A DNA stretch of 64,000 bases from JAIMBK01 sp040755975 (GTDB taxonomy: Bacteria > Bacillota > Desulfotomaculia > Desulfotomaculales > Nap2-2B), in NCBI GenBank assembly GCA_040755975.1, contig JBFLZY010000005.1, positions 11,525 through 75,524 on the forward strand. The letters run 5' to 3'. The notes under the pieces were generated by a model. It was not told where the DNA came from. It was given only the letters and a program-made list of their open reading frames with translations, and ran no database searches. Shown in pieces: positions 34,140 to 42,062 of the stretch (the first letter of the stretch is position 1; each line of letters starts with the position of its first letter). The translations under genes were made by a program, and so were the position numbers.

Positions 34140-34988
34140 TTGTTGGCCTGGAAAAAATACATTGCGGCCACCATGGTCGTCATGTTGATTGGCGGCCTAT
34201 CGGGATGCGCGGCGATAAAAGAAAGAACAACTAAAAAAGCCCACATCGAGTCAAACCAGGAACCGTTGAACGTAGCTGTCTATTACGTCAAAATTCACAA
34301 CCAGGAGGAATACCTGGTCAGAGAAATCCACCGCCTTCCTTATACAACGGACAGCCTGAAAGCGGCGGCCCAGGAATTAATCCAGGGCCGGCCGTTAACA
34401 AAAGGCGCCGAAAAGATTTTTCCTCCCGGAACAAAAATACTTGGCCTAACCGTCGAAAACGGGCTGGCCACCGTCAATTTTTCCCGGGAAGTGCTTTCGG
34501 CCAGTGTCGGCTCGGAAGGAGAAGCCCTGGGCATCCAGAGCATGGTGAACACGTTAACGGAATTTCCGGAAATCCGGGCGGTTTCCTTTCAGGTGGAAGG
34601 CAAGCTGGATAACCGGACAAAAGACTGGTGGGGCCACGTCGGTTTATATAACCAACCCTTTCACAGAGACCTCTCCAAAGTATACGAGCCCGCCATCTGG
34701 GTGACCCACCCGGCGGAAAACCAGTTAATCAGCATCCCCCTGCTGGTAAAAGGCAACGCTAGAGTATTTGAAGGCACCGTTTACGTCAGGCTGGTGGACA
34801 AAAACGGGAAGGTCCTCGCCGAAGGCCATACCACCGCGTTAAAAGGCGCCCCTGAACGCGGCGATTTCGAGTTGCGATTGAAATTCGAACCGCCTCCGGC
34901 CGGGCAGGGTTTTCTTGAAGTCTTTGAGAAAAGCGCCAAAGACGGGAGCGAACTCAATAAAGTAACCGTGCCGGTAAGGTGGCAGTAG
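34140..34988 (+). CDS. GerMN-domain spore germination/sporulation lipoprotein
   Basis: A 282-aa lipoprotein. The signal peptide ends in a lipobox (GGLSGC, Cys at about 23). Residues about 45-150 form a GerMN domain, with VYYVKIHN, LKAAAQELIQGRP and GLATVNFSREVL. Residues about 175-282 look like a Gmad2 immunoglobulin-like domain (ENQLISIPLLVKGNARVFEG and a beta-rich end). GerM-type proteins act in sporulation and germination in Firmicutes, on the outer face of the membrane. The start is TTG with AGAGGTG upstream. Confidence 0.85.
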   Translation: MLAWKKYIAATMVVMLIGGLSGCAAIKERTTKKAHIESNQEPLNVAVYYVKIHNQEEYLVREIHRLPYTTDSLKAAAQELIQGRPLTKGAEKIFPPGTKILGLTVENGLATVNFSREVLSASVGSEGEALGIQSMVNTLTEFPEIRAVSFQVEGKLDNRTKDWWGHVGLYNQPFHRDLSKVYEPAIWVTHPAENQLISIPLLVKGNARVFEGTVYVRLVDKNGKVLAEGHTTALKGAPERGDFELRLKFEPPPAGQGFLEVFEKSAKDGSELNKVTVPVRWQ

Positions 34989-35083
34989 ATTCGGTCGTTA
35001 GTCGTCAGAGGTCAGAAATCAGAACCATTTCTTTGGAGTTTCTTTTGTGAACATGCATTCTCTCCATAACCAATGAAAATAGA

Positions 35084-35322
35084 GGGCTGGAATTTATCCG
35101 GGCGAGCGACATATGCGAAGGGCCGGTAACGAAACACGGCGCAGGTGAGGCAAGCGAACCGGCAGCGCAATTGAGAAGTGAGATGCGAGAAGTTGGAGGT
35201 GGGATTTAAAATTCTCACTTCTAACCTCTCGCCTCTCACCTCTCAATTGCTTGGTTCGCTCCGAACCAAGCCGCTGTTTCGTCGGCCCGGAGCATCGGAG
35301 CGAGCCGGATAAATTCCAGCCC
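35084..35322. repeat. Palindromic intergenic element, copy 1
   Basis: The outer arms 35084-35101 and 35305-35322 are perfect 18-bp reverse complements (GGGCTGGAATTTATCCGG). Inside lies a second large imperfect palindrome (35168-35249) beginning CAATTGAGA and ending TCTCAATTG. The whole can fold into a hairpin of about 240 bases. There is no ORF with a ribosome-binding site. The gap 34989-35367 holds nothing else I can support. The left end recurs, inverted, at about 40270-40310. Confidence 0.75.
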
Positions 35323-35367
35323 GATGGGAAATGATGGCAGAAAGCTATTTTCGAGGAGATAGATCGT

Positions 35368-35538
35368 ATGACAACGAAAAGCAGAACAATAAAAAAAGTT
35401 GCGGTTCCGGAAAAACCGCCGGGCGAAACGAACGAGCAACTGGTCCGGCGGGTGAAAAGGGATATGCTCTGGGTTTTGGTAAGCAGCCTGGTGGCGATGG
35501 GGCTGGGGTTGGCCGCCGGCCGGCTGATCAAATTTTAA
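35368..35538 (+). CDS. Small membrane protein, 56 aa
   Basis: ATG 35368 follows GAGGAG with good spacing. A charged Lys/Arg-rich N-terminal half (about residues 1-33) precedes one hydrophobic helix, LWVLVSSLVAMGLGLAAG, with a short basic end. It resembles small uncharacterised single-pass proteins of Firmicutes but I cannot name the family. It is convergent with uvrB, whose stop lies directly after it. Confidence 0.6.
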   Translation: MTTKSRTIKKVAVPEKPPGETNEQLVRRVKRDMLWVLVSSLVAMGLGLAAGRLIKF

Positions 35539-35539
35539 C

Positions 35540-37564
35540 CTAACCCGCTTCTTCAGTAACCGGCAGCAGCCGGCTGTCTCTTCCCTGCAGCTCCAGGCGC
35601 AATTCAATGAGCAAATCCCGCAGCTCGGCGGCCCGTTCAAATTCCAGGTGCCGGGCGCATTCCCGCATTTCCTTTTCCAGCCTGGCGATCATCTGCCGGA
35701 GCTCTTTTTTGGTCCGTTTTGCTTTTTTCGCTCCCTGCTCGACCGAAACAACCGGTTTTTGGTGGACGGGCCGGGTGGCCTCAATAATTTCGCGCACGGC
35801 TTTCTGAACCGTCTGCGGGGTAATCCCGTTCTGGCGATTATACTCCATCTGCAAACGGCGGCGGCGCTCCGTTTCTTCTATAGCCGTGCGCATGGAAGCG
35901 GTTACCTGGTCGGCGTACATAATCACCTTCCCTTCCACGTTGCGCGCCGCCCGGCCGATGGTTTGAATAAGGGAGCGCTCTGAACGCAGATAACCCTCTT
36001 TGTCGGCGTCCAGAATGGCTACCAGGCTGACTTCCGGCAAATCAAGCCCTTCCCGCAGCAAGTTGATCCCCACGAGCACATCAAAGGTGCCCAGGCGCAA
36101 GTCCCGGATGATTTCCATCCGCTCGATGGCGTTGATGTCCGAATGCATGTAACGGACCTTAATCCCCACCCCGCGCAAATAATCGGTCAGGTCCTCGGCC
36201 ATTTTTTTGGTCAGGGTGGTGATCAGCACCCTCTGTTTTTTGGCCACCCGGCCGCGGATTTCGCCCAGCAGGTCATCGATTTGCCCCCTGGTCGGGCGGA
36301 CGGACAACTCCGGGTCCACCAGCCCCGTCGGCCGGATGATTTGTTCCACCACCTGCCGGCTGTGCGCCAGTTCGTAAGGCCCGGGGGTGGCGGAAACAAA
36401 GATCGCCTGGTTAATCCGCCGTTCGAACTCAGCGAACGTCAGCGGCCGGTTGTCAAAGGCGCTGGGGAGCCGGAAGCCGTACTCCACCAGGGCGGCTTTC
36501 CGCGACCGGTCCCCTTCGTACATCCCTCTGACCTGCGGGAGGGCCACGTGAGATTCGTCAACAAACAGCAAAAAGTCGTCCGGAAAATAATCGATTAAGG
36601 TATACGGGGGCTCCCCCGGCGCGCGCCCCGTAAGGTGCCGGGAATAGTTTTCAATCCCCTTGCAATACCCCATCTCCCGCATCATCTCGATTTCGAAGCC
36701 AACCCGTTGCTCCAGGCGTTGGGCTTCCAGCAGTTTACCCTGGCTGCGCAGTTCCGCCAGGCGCCCGGCCAGTTCTTCTTCAATCGCGGCGATGGCCCGC
36801 TCCATCCGGGGGCGCGAAACCGTGTAGTGACTGGCCGGAAAAATCGAAACGTGCTGGCGCTCGCCCAAAACTTCCCCGGTGAGCACGTCGAATTCCAAAA
36901 TACGCTCGATCTCGTCGCCAAAGAAATCCAGCCGGATCGCGCGGTCGGTGTACGAGGCGGGATATACTTCAATAACGTCGCCCAAGACGCGAAACGTCCC
37001 GCGCTTAAAATCAACGTTGTTCCGCTGGTACTGGATGTCCACCAGCTTGCGCAAGACGGCATCCCGGTCGTAAACCTGGCCGCAGCGCAGGGAAACAACC
37101 AGATCCCTGTACTCGCCCGGGTCGCCCAGGCCGTAAATGCAGGATACGCTGGCCACGATGATCACGTCCCGGCGCTCAAAAAGGGCGCAGGTGGCCGAGT
37201 GGCGCAATTTGTCTATTTCGTCGTTAATGGAGGAATCCTTTTCGATATAGGTGTCCGTTTGGGGAATGTAAGCCTCCGGCTGATAATAATCATAGTAACT
37301 GATAAAATATTCAACCGCATTATCCGGGAAAAATTCTTTAAACTCGCTGCAGAGCTGGGCGGCCAGCGCCTTGTTCGGCGCCAGAACCAGCGTAGGGCGC
37401 TGAACGGTGGCAATCACCTGGGCCATCGTGTAAGTCTTCCCGCTGCCCGTCACTCCCAACAACGTTTGCATTCTATAACCCCGCCTGAGGCCCTCCACCA
37501 GGGCGGCAATGGCCTGGGGCTGGTCTCCTTTGGGTTCAAAATCCGATTTCAAACGAAAGCGCAT
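35540..37564 (-). CDS. uvrB: Excinuclease ABC subunit B
   Basis: A 674-aa nucleotide-excision-repair helicase-like protein. Walker A is TLLGVTGSGKTYT near residue 37; the beta-hairpin follows in YYDYYQPEAYIP; DESH appears as LLFVDESHVALP; the helicase motif VI region is QTIGRAARN; and a C-terminal UVR domain (LEKEMRECARHLEFERAAELRD) closes the protein. ATG 37564 is chosen, eight bases after GGGAGAG; earlier in-frame starts overlap or precede that site. uvrA and uvrC are not in the window. Confidence 0.97.
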   Translation of the reverse strand: MRFRLKSDFEPKGDQPQAIAALVEGLRRGYRMQTLLGVTGSGKTYTMAQVIATVQRPTLVLAPNKALAAQLCSEFKEFFPDNAVEYFISYYDYYQPEAYIPQTDTYIEKDSSINDEIDKLRHSATCALFERRDVIIVASVSCIYGLGDPGEYRDLVVSLRCGQVYDRDAVLRKLVDIQYQRNNVDFKRGTFRVLGDVIEVYPASYTDRAIRLDFFGDEIERILEFDVLTGEVLGERQHVSIFPASHYTVSRPRMERAIAAIEEELAGRLAELRSQGKLLEAQRLEQRVGFEIEMMREMGYCKGIENYSRHLTGRAPGEPPYTLIDYFPDDFLLFVDESHVALPQVRGMYEGDRSRKAALVEYGFRLPSAFDNRPLTFAEFERRINQAIFVSATPGPYELAHSRQVVEQIIRPTGLVDPELSVRPTRGQIDDLLGEIRGRVAKKQRVLITTLTKKMAEDLTDYLRGVGIKVRYMHSDINAIERMEIIRDLRLGTFDVLVGINLLREGLDLPEVSLVAILDADKEGYLRSERSLIQTIGRAARNVEGKVIMYADQVTASMRTAIEETERRRRLQMEYNRQNGITPQTVQKAVREIIEATRPVHQKPVVSVEQGAKKAKRTKKELRQMIARLEKEMRECARHLEFERAAELRDLLIELRLELQGRDSRLLPVTEEAG

Positions 37565-37660
37565 GATCATCACTCTCCCGGATTCTCGGTGCAGCGCGCT
37601 CCGGTGGTCAAGTTCGCCGCAACAATCCACCGACATTATACCATAAATGAACCACTTTGC

Positions 37661-38944
37661 TTAAGCGCCCCCCGCCCCCTCCTGCTTTGCCTGCCCTTCC
37701 CGGGACGATTCAATGCGCTTGATCTCTCCCGGTATCTCTACCTCGATTGTTTTCCCTTCCTGGGTAGTAATCCGCAACTTCGTCTTTGCTTTTTGCCGGT
37801 CGCCTTCAGGCTGCTTTCCCTCGCCTTCCTGTCCCCCCTGCCCGCCTTCGCTTTGGCCTTCTTCACCTGCCCCTTCCGCATCTCCCCCGCTGCCCCCTTC
37901 ACCCTGGTGCTGCCCGGCGCTCCGTCCCTCCTCCTTGCGCAGTTCTTTGCCCCACCGCTGTTCCAAAAGGTATCCATTGGTTTGGTCAATCAAGCGCACG
38001 GGCGTTATTTTGGCCGGCACGCTGTAATTACCGTTGCTTACCTGCGTGTCGTATTGCCAGTGCCCCGTTTTGGCCAGGCTGACCGCCGCATCCAAAATAT
38101 ACTGGCCCATTAACTCGGGCATGGTGTCCACCTCGGCATCGTGCTCACCGGCGATTAAAGCGCGGGCGGCGGTCCGGTCGGCCCCTACCCCGGCAGTGAT
38201 CACCTGTTCGCTCAAGCCGGCAGATTTTAAAGCCGCCGCGGCCCCCGCGGCAAGGCGGCTGTCCGTGGCAAAAATAACCTCAATTTTGTTTTCCTTGAGG
38301 GCCTGCTGCACGTTAAGGGTGGCCCTGCCCTGGTCGTTGCGTACATGTTCCACTTCTTTGACTACCCGTATATTTTCATTAAAAACGCTGCGGATACCCT
38401 CTGCAATTTCCCGGGCCGCCGGGTCTCCGGGGTCTCCCTTTAAGATAAGCACGTTAAGAGGCTTTCGGGTACCGGCTGCACTTAATCCGTAGCGGGCCTG
38501 TAACTGTCCCGCCTGGAAGTGGTCGAAAGCTATATACCCGTCAAGAGGAGCATTGGGAATCAAATTTTCCAGGGCGAGTACTTTAATCCTGGCCCTGGCC
38601 AGATTTTCCACAAGGGGGGAGCTTTGCAACGGGTCAACCGCCTGCAAAACGACGACTTTTGCCTTCTGCCGCCCGGTCTTTTTAAGCAATTGTTCGATCT
38701 GCTTTTTTTGTTCCCGGGGGTCGTTTTTGGCGTCGAGCCAGGTTACGTCCAAGCGCTCGTTTTTGCTCCTTTTCTCCAAAGTTTTCCGCATAACTTGCAT
38801 ACCGTCCCACTCCAGGTCAGAAACGGCAACAGCTATCTTCAGACGCGGCGGAAGGGGCTTCTTTTGCGGTTTGGGGCTGCAGCCGCCCATCAACAACATT
38901 AAGGCAGTTATTAATCCCAACCATTTAAAAGTTAAATTGCCCAT
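37661..38944 (-). CDS. Periplasmic-binding-protein-like lipoprotein with low-complexity acidic tail
   Basis: A 427-aa lipoprotein with lipobox LMGGC (Cys about 22). Residues about 35-325 match sugar-binding proteins of the RbsB/XylF type (LKIAVAVSDLEWDGMQVMRK, VVVLQAVDPLQ, DGYIAFDHFQAGQLQA, VLILKGDPGDPAA, IEVIFATDSRLAAGAAAAL). From about 340 to 395 comes a Gly/Glu/Gln-rich stretch unlike ordinary binding proteins, then a short beta-like KLRITTQEGKTIEVEIPG segment. There are no ABC permease or ATPase genes nearby. It could be a sensor partner or surface ligand trap rather than a transport component (inference). Confidence 0.72.
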   Translation of the reverse strand: MGNLTFKWLGLITALMLLMGGCSPKPQKKPLPPRLKIAVAVSDLEWDGMQVMRKTLEKRSKNERLDVTWLDAKNDPREQKKQIEQLLKKTGRQKAKVVVLQAVDPLQSSPLVENLARARIKVLALENLIPNAPLDGYIAFDHFQAGQLQARYGLSAAGTRKPLNVLILKGDPGDPAAREIAEGIRSVFNENIRVVKEVEHVRNDQGRATLNVQQALKENKIEVIFATDSRLAAGAAAALKSAGLSEQVITAGVGADRTAARALIAGEHDAEVDTMPELMGQYILDAAVSLAKTGHWQYDTQVSNGNYSVPAKITPVRLIDQTNGYLLEQRWGKELRKEEGRSAGQHQGEGGSGGDAEGAGEEGQSEGGQGGQEGEGKQPEGDRQKAKTKLRITTQEGKTIEVEIPGEIKRIESSREGQAKQEGAGGA

Positions 38945-39106
38945 CTCTTTCCCCTCCCTGTTTTATTTGTATTATGCTTAATCGCCAGGGAAATATGAGA
39001 CAGGCAATTACCTGCCAGTAATTAACAACTATTAACGTACATATAAATATTTTTAAAGAAATATTTAGTTTGGTTGGTGAGTTCCGGCCAATTCAGGGGT
39101 ATCAGC

Positions 39107-39424
39107 ATGTTGAAATTTATCCGGGCAAATATCTATAACTGGTTCGTCAGACAATCTGTCTACCACCGTTCAAAGCAGGCCAGCTTGCTGGACATGGTTG
39201 ACGAATCGCGCCTTTCCTGGCAAAATGCCCTCCAGGAATTCAACCTGGGTGACCAGGAAGTAGCCGACTATTTGATTTACAAAATTAATGCCGCGGAAAA
39301 AAGATACATGGTTTTGCTCAAACAAGCCCGCGCGCAAGGAATAACGGCCTGGCCTGGAGAGCAACTCAAGCCGGTTATTCCGGGGATAGCTAGCAGTGGG
39401 GAGAGTAGTGATGAGGATCGATGA
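39107..39424 (+). CDS. DUF2508 / YaaL-like small protein
   Basis: A 105-aa protein from ATG 39107, with AGGGGT upstream. It is mostly helical and matches the YaaL/DUF2508 pattern: DESRLSWQNALQEF, then VADYLIYKINAAEKRYMVLLKQARAQG. In Bacillus yaaL lies next to bofA and recR; that context is absent here. The function is unknown. Its last 35 bases overlap the end of the convergent uracil-DNA glycosylase gene. Confidence 0.75.
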   Translation: MLKFIRANIYNWFVRQSVYHRSKQASLLDMVDESRLSWQNALQEFNLGDQEVADYLIYKINAAEKRYMVLLKQARAQGITAWPGEQLKPVIPGIASSGESSDEDR

Positions 39425-40028
39425 GCTCCCGGTACCTGGCGACCACTTGCTTGAAATCCTCCCAACTCTCCCGTTTCAGGCCGGGATTCCGGAGCAAGGC
39501 CGCCGGGTGGTAAGTAGGGAGGATAAAAACGCCCGCCCGGTTCACCCATTTTCCCCGGTCGCGCGTGATTTTTCCCTTCGGATCGAGAACTGCCTGCAGG
39601 GCGGCAGCGCCCAACAGGACCAAAATTTTGGGCTGTAAAATGCGCAACTGCGCATTTAAATTCGGGCGGCAGGCGGCTACCTCTTCTTCCGTAGGGGTGC
39701 GGTTCCCCGGAGGCCGGCATTTCACCACGTTGAGAATGTAAACGTGCTGGAAGCGTTCAAACCCGCAAACCTCCAAAATTTTATCCAACAGTTGGCCGGC
39801 CCGGCCCACAAAAGGGCGTCCCACCAGATCTTCGTCTGCCCCCGGCCCTTCTCCGCACAACACCACCCGGGCCTGCGGGTTCCCTTCGCCAAAAACCACG
39901 CCCCGGCAACCGGCCCTTAAATTACATCGCGTACACTCCTTAACCTTTTTCTCCAGTTCGTCCAGGTTCGTAATGCCGGATAGATCCCAATCCGGATCAG
40001 CGAATAAGCTGGTTTCCCCAAACAGCAT
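39390..40028 (-). CDS. Uracil-DNA glycosylase, family 4 (iron-sulfur)
   Basis: A 212-aa DNA repair enzyme that removes uracil. The four cluster Cys typical of family 4 appear in ECTRC, VVKCRPPGNRTP and AACRPNL. Active-site motifs are LCGEGPGADEDLVGRPFVGRAG and LPTYHPAALLRNP. ATG 40028 follows GGGAGAG; a longer in-frame start would enter the palindromic repeat region and lacks a ribosome-binding site. It ends inside the tail of the convergent DUF2508 gene. Confidence 0.9.
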   Translation of the reverse strand: MLFGETSLFADPDWDLSGITNLDELEKKVKECTRCNLRAGCRGVVFGEGNPQARVVLCGEGPGADEDLVGRPFVGRAGQLLDKILEVCGFERFQHVYILNVVKCRPPGNRTPTEEEVAACRPNLNAQLRILQPKILVLLGAAALQAVLDPKGKITRDRGKWVNRAGVFILPTYHPAALLRNPGLKRESWEDFKQVVARYRELIDPHHYSPHC

Positions 40029-40103
40029 AGAGCACTCTCCCTTGCAAAGATCGGGCATAAAGAAAACATTCGAGCAAAAAATAAATTTTCGTTGCGCCTT
40101 AAG

Positions 40104-40300
40104 CCCGGCACTCACCGGCACTCAGTATGCTTACTGTTCTACTGTCTCAAATAGCACCGGCTGACCACGAAGCATCGCCAGTGAGTGCCGGAGTTCTTGA
40201 ATGCCCTACTGTTCCAGATCGCCCTGCCTGATGCCGAAGCAACCCGATTACCGGTGAGTGCCGGGTCGCTCGCCCGGACTAATTCCAGCCCTCTATTATC
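40104..40300. repeat. Palindromic intergenic element, copy 2 (diverged)
   Basis: The arms 40104-40118 (CCCGGCACTCACCGG) and 40251-40265 are perfect 15-bp reverse complements, and another GTGAGTGCCGG unit lies near 40191. The right end, about 40266-40305, is the reverse complement of the left end of the 35084 element, sharing AATAGAGGGCTGGAATT, then TCCGGGCGAGCGAC. The stretch 40029-40466 has no supported gene apart from this element and a terminator. Confidence 0.65.
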
Positions 40301-40424
40301 ATGCTTTAAGGCTCGTCATAGGAAACCTTTTTCCTGCTTAGGCAACGAAAGCCGAATGCTGTTTGTTCTTTTTCTTTTCGCCAAAAACAGGCAAAATCCT
40401 CCTTATAAAGTCTCCCCAAAAAGC

Positions 40425-40450
40425 AAAAATCCCCCTCTTCCCGAGGGGGA
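40425..40450 (-). terminator. Terminator of the cooT transcript
   Basis: An 8-bp stem (40443-40450 with 40430-40437) and 5-base loop is followed on the minus strand by ATTTTTGC. It lies 17 bases past the cooT stop. Confidence 0.85.
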
Positions 40451-40466
40451 CAAATTCCTCCGCAGG

Positions 40467-40655
40467 TTATTCTTTTTCTAAAATTATCCGGTGGTCAACC
40501 AGCGCAAGCTCGGCTATTCTGGCCTTGATAATTTTCCGCCGGCCGAAAATATCTTCCAGTATTAAACCATCCTCGTGCGGAACAACCTTATCTACCGCCT
40601 CCAAAAACAGTTCCTCCTGACCGTCCTTGCGCAGGTATGCGTTGGCTTCACACAT
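40467..40655 (-). CDS. cooT: CooT-family nickel-binding protein
   Basis: A 62-aa protein beginning Met-Cys, the Cys being the nickel ligand known from CooT of Rhodospirillum. The body (EANAYLRKDGQEELFLEAVDKV, ILEDIFGRRKIIKARI) matches the family over its full length. ATG 40655 is chosen with AGAGGTG upstream; a longer in-frame start would bury the Cys. CooT helps nickel insertion into CO dehydrogenase, but no cooS or cooC is in the window. It may be the last gene of the ftsEX-ctpA cluster or independent. Confidence 0.82.
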   Translation of the reverse strand: MCEANAYLRKDGQEELFLEAVDKVVPHEDGLILEDIFGRRKIIKARIAELALVDHRIILEKE

Positions 40656-40805
40656 GGCCCATGCACCTCTTTGTTCAATAAAATCTATTGGCTGAGCAAG
40701 GCTCCCTGCCTGGCTTTCCATACCCGACCTCCGTGGTTCTCGCCTATTTCTGATTATATTACCTGCTCCTGTTCAAGTCAACGGCTAGCAAGGATCCTTT
40801 TTATT

Positions 40806-42047
40806 TCACTGCCTGTGCCGCTTCCAAAACTCTCCCCACCACTTCCCCAGGGGTCCGGCAGTGCTCAGCTCCACGAATGCTTCCTCAGTCCCCTCGGGAA
40901 CGGACAGCACGCCGAAAGCCCGGGGATTGTCGGCCACCGGGGCCACTTCCCGGCGGTAAATTTGCTCCCGGCCATGCAAAAATTCCACTTCCACCGGCCA
41001 GAAGAACCCCGCCAAAGCCGCCTGCAGGCCGGCGCGGTTAAACACTCGCTGCCCGTTTACGGATAAAATCAGATCTCCCGAGCGAATCCCCGCTTTCCAG
41101 GCGGGAGTGCCAGTAATCGTATCCAGCACGCGCACCCCCTGGGAAGAAGGAACGTAAACCGGACGCTCATGTAACTCCATCTTCTTCCCAACGTGGATAA
41201 CCAGTTCATGCCCCAGGGGCGAAAAGAAAGCCGCAGCCAGGGCGGCAAAACGGGAAGTCTGGGCTAAAACACTCAACAGCAGCAAAAGCAAACTATATAT
41301 TCCCAGATATAACGCCGAAAGCCTGCTTTTTTGCCACGGGTTACGGGCGATGGCCAGGTCCCCGTACCCCAAACCGGCCACAACAGGGATCATGCTGTAA
41401 ACAACATTTTCCAGATTCTCCACCCCGGTAGGTTTGAACAGCGGCCACCAGTCCGGCATGTTGATCCCTTCGGGAGCCAGGGCATGCCCTACCACCACCA
41501 GCGCCACAATCGGGATGGGCCAGAACTTCTGCAGGGTAAATCCCCCCACCACCCGGCCATGCCTGTCTTTAAAATAGCCGGGCACCGCGCCTAAGTGACC
41601 GGAAGCCAGAATGAGCATACTTTCAACCATGTGCAAGATGGCAACCAGAGCCAGGATCTGGGCAACATTTAAGACTGGAAAACCAAAAACCAAACTTGTT
41701 AAAGCCAGCACCCCGCCGGCGTAGGCGAAACACAAAAAGCGCGCGTTAATCAGCATTAAGAGAATGGCCAACGGCCATAAATAAAGCAAGCCCGGGCCGG
41801 ATAGAGTAAGGCCCGCCACGACGATCAGCAAACTTCCGACCAGGCCGCCTACTGCCCCGCAGGCGGTGGCCACCACCGTATCCGACCAGACGTGGCGGGT
41901 TTTGACGCCAAAAAGGCCCTTCTTTACCGCGGACATCCGGTGATATTGCAGGGCTACCAGCAACACCACCACCCAAAATAAGGGCTCAAAAAACACTTTG
42001 GCCATTGAACCCAGCAGCAGCGGCAGGATGCGCTCAAAGGGGAACAT
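40806..42047 (-). CDS. PDZ-domain polytopic membrane protein, MinJ-like
   Basis: A 413-aa protein. The first 290 residues contain about seven or eight membrane helices; residues about 300-390 form a PDZ domain (GVRVLDTITGTPAWKAGIRSGDLILSVNGQRV). This layout matches Bacillus MinJ, which links DivIVA to MinD at the division site and also lies near ftsEX and ctpB. It follows ctpA by only 15 bases. A role in division-site selection or in controlling the neighbouring protease is inferred from context. Confidence 0.72.
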   Translation of the reverse strand: MFPFERILPLLLGSMAKVFFEPLFWVVVLLVALQYHRMSAVKKGLFGVKTRHVWSDTVVATACGAVGGLVGSLLIVVAGLTLSGPGLLYLWPLAILLMLINARFLCFAYAGGVLALTSLVFGFPVLNVAQILALVAILHMVESMLILASGHLGAVPGYFKDRHGRVVGGFTLQKFWPIPIVALVVVGHALAPEGINMPDWWPLFKPTGVENLENVVYSMIPVVAGLGYGDLAIARNPWQKSRLSALYLGIYSLLLLLLSVLAQTSRFAALAAAFFSPLGHELVIHVGKKMELHERPVYVPSSQGVRVLDTITGTPAWKAGIRSGDLILSVNGQRVFNRAGLQAALAGFFWPVEVEFLHGREQIYRREVAPVADNPRAFGVLSVPEGTEEAFVELSTAGPLGKWWGEFWKRHRQ

Positions 42048-42062
42048 TATTTCACCAGCCTT

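Noticed and set aside
36635..38113. 492-aa open frame on the plus strand
   Set aside because: It lies antisense to uvrB and the binding-protein gene, both with clear families. Its translation has no domain and no ribosome-binding site; it is a mirror of GC-rich codon use.
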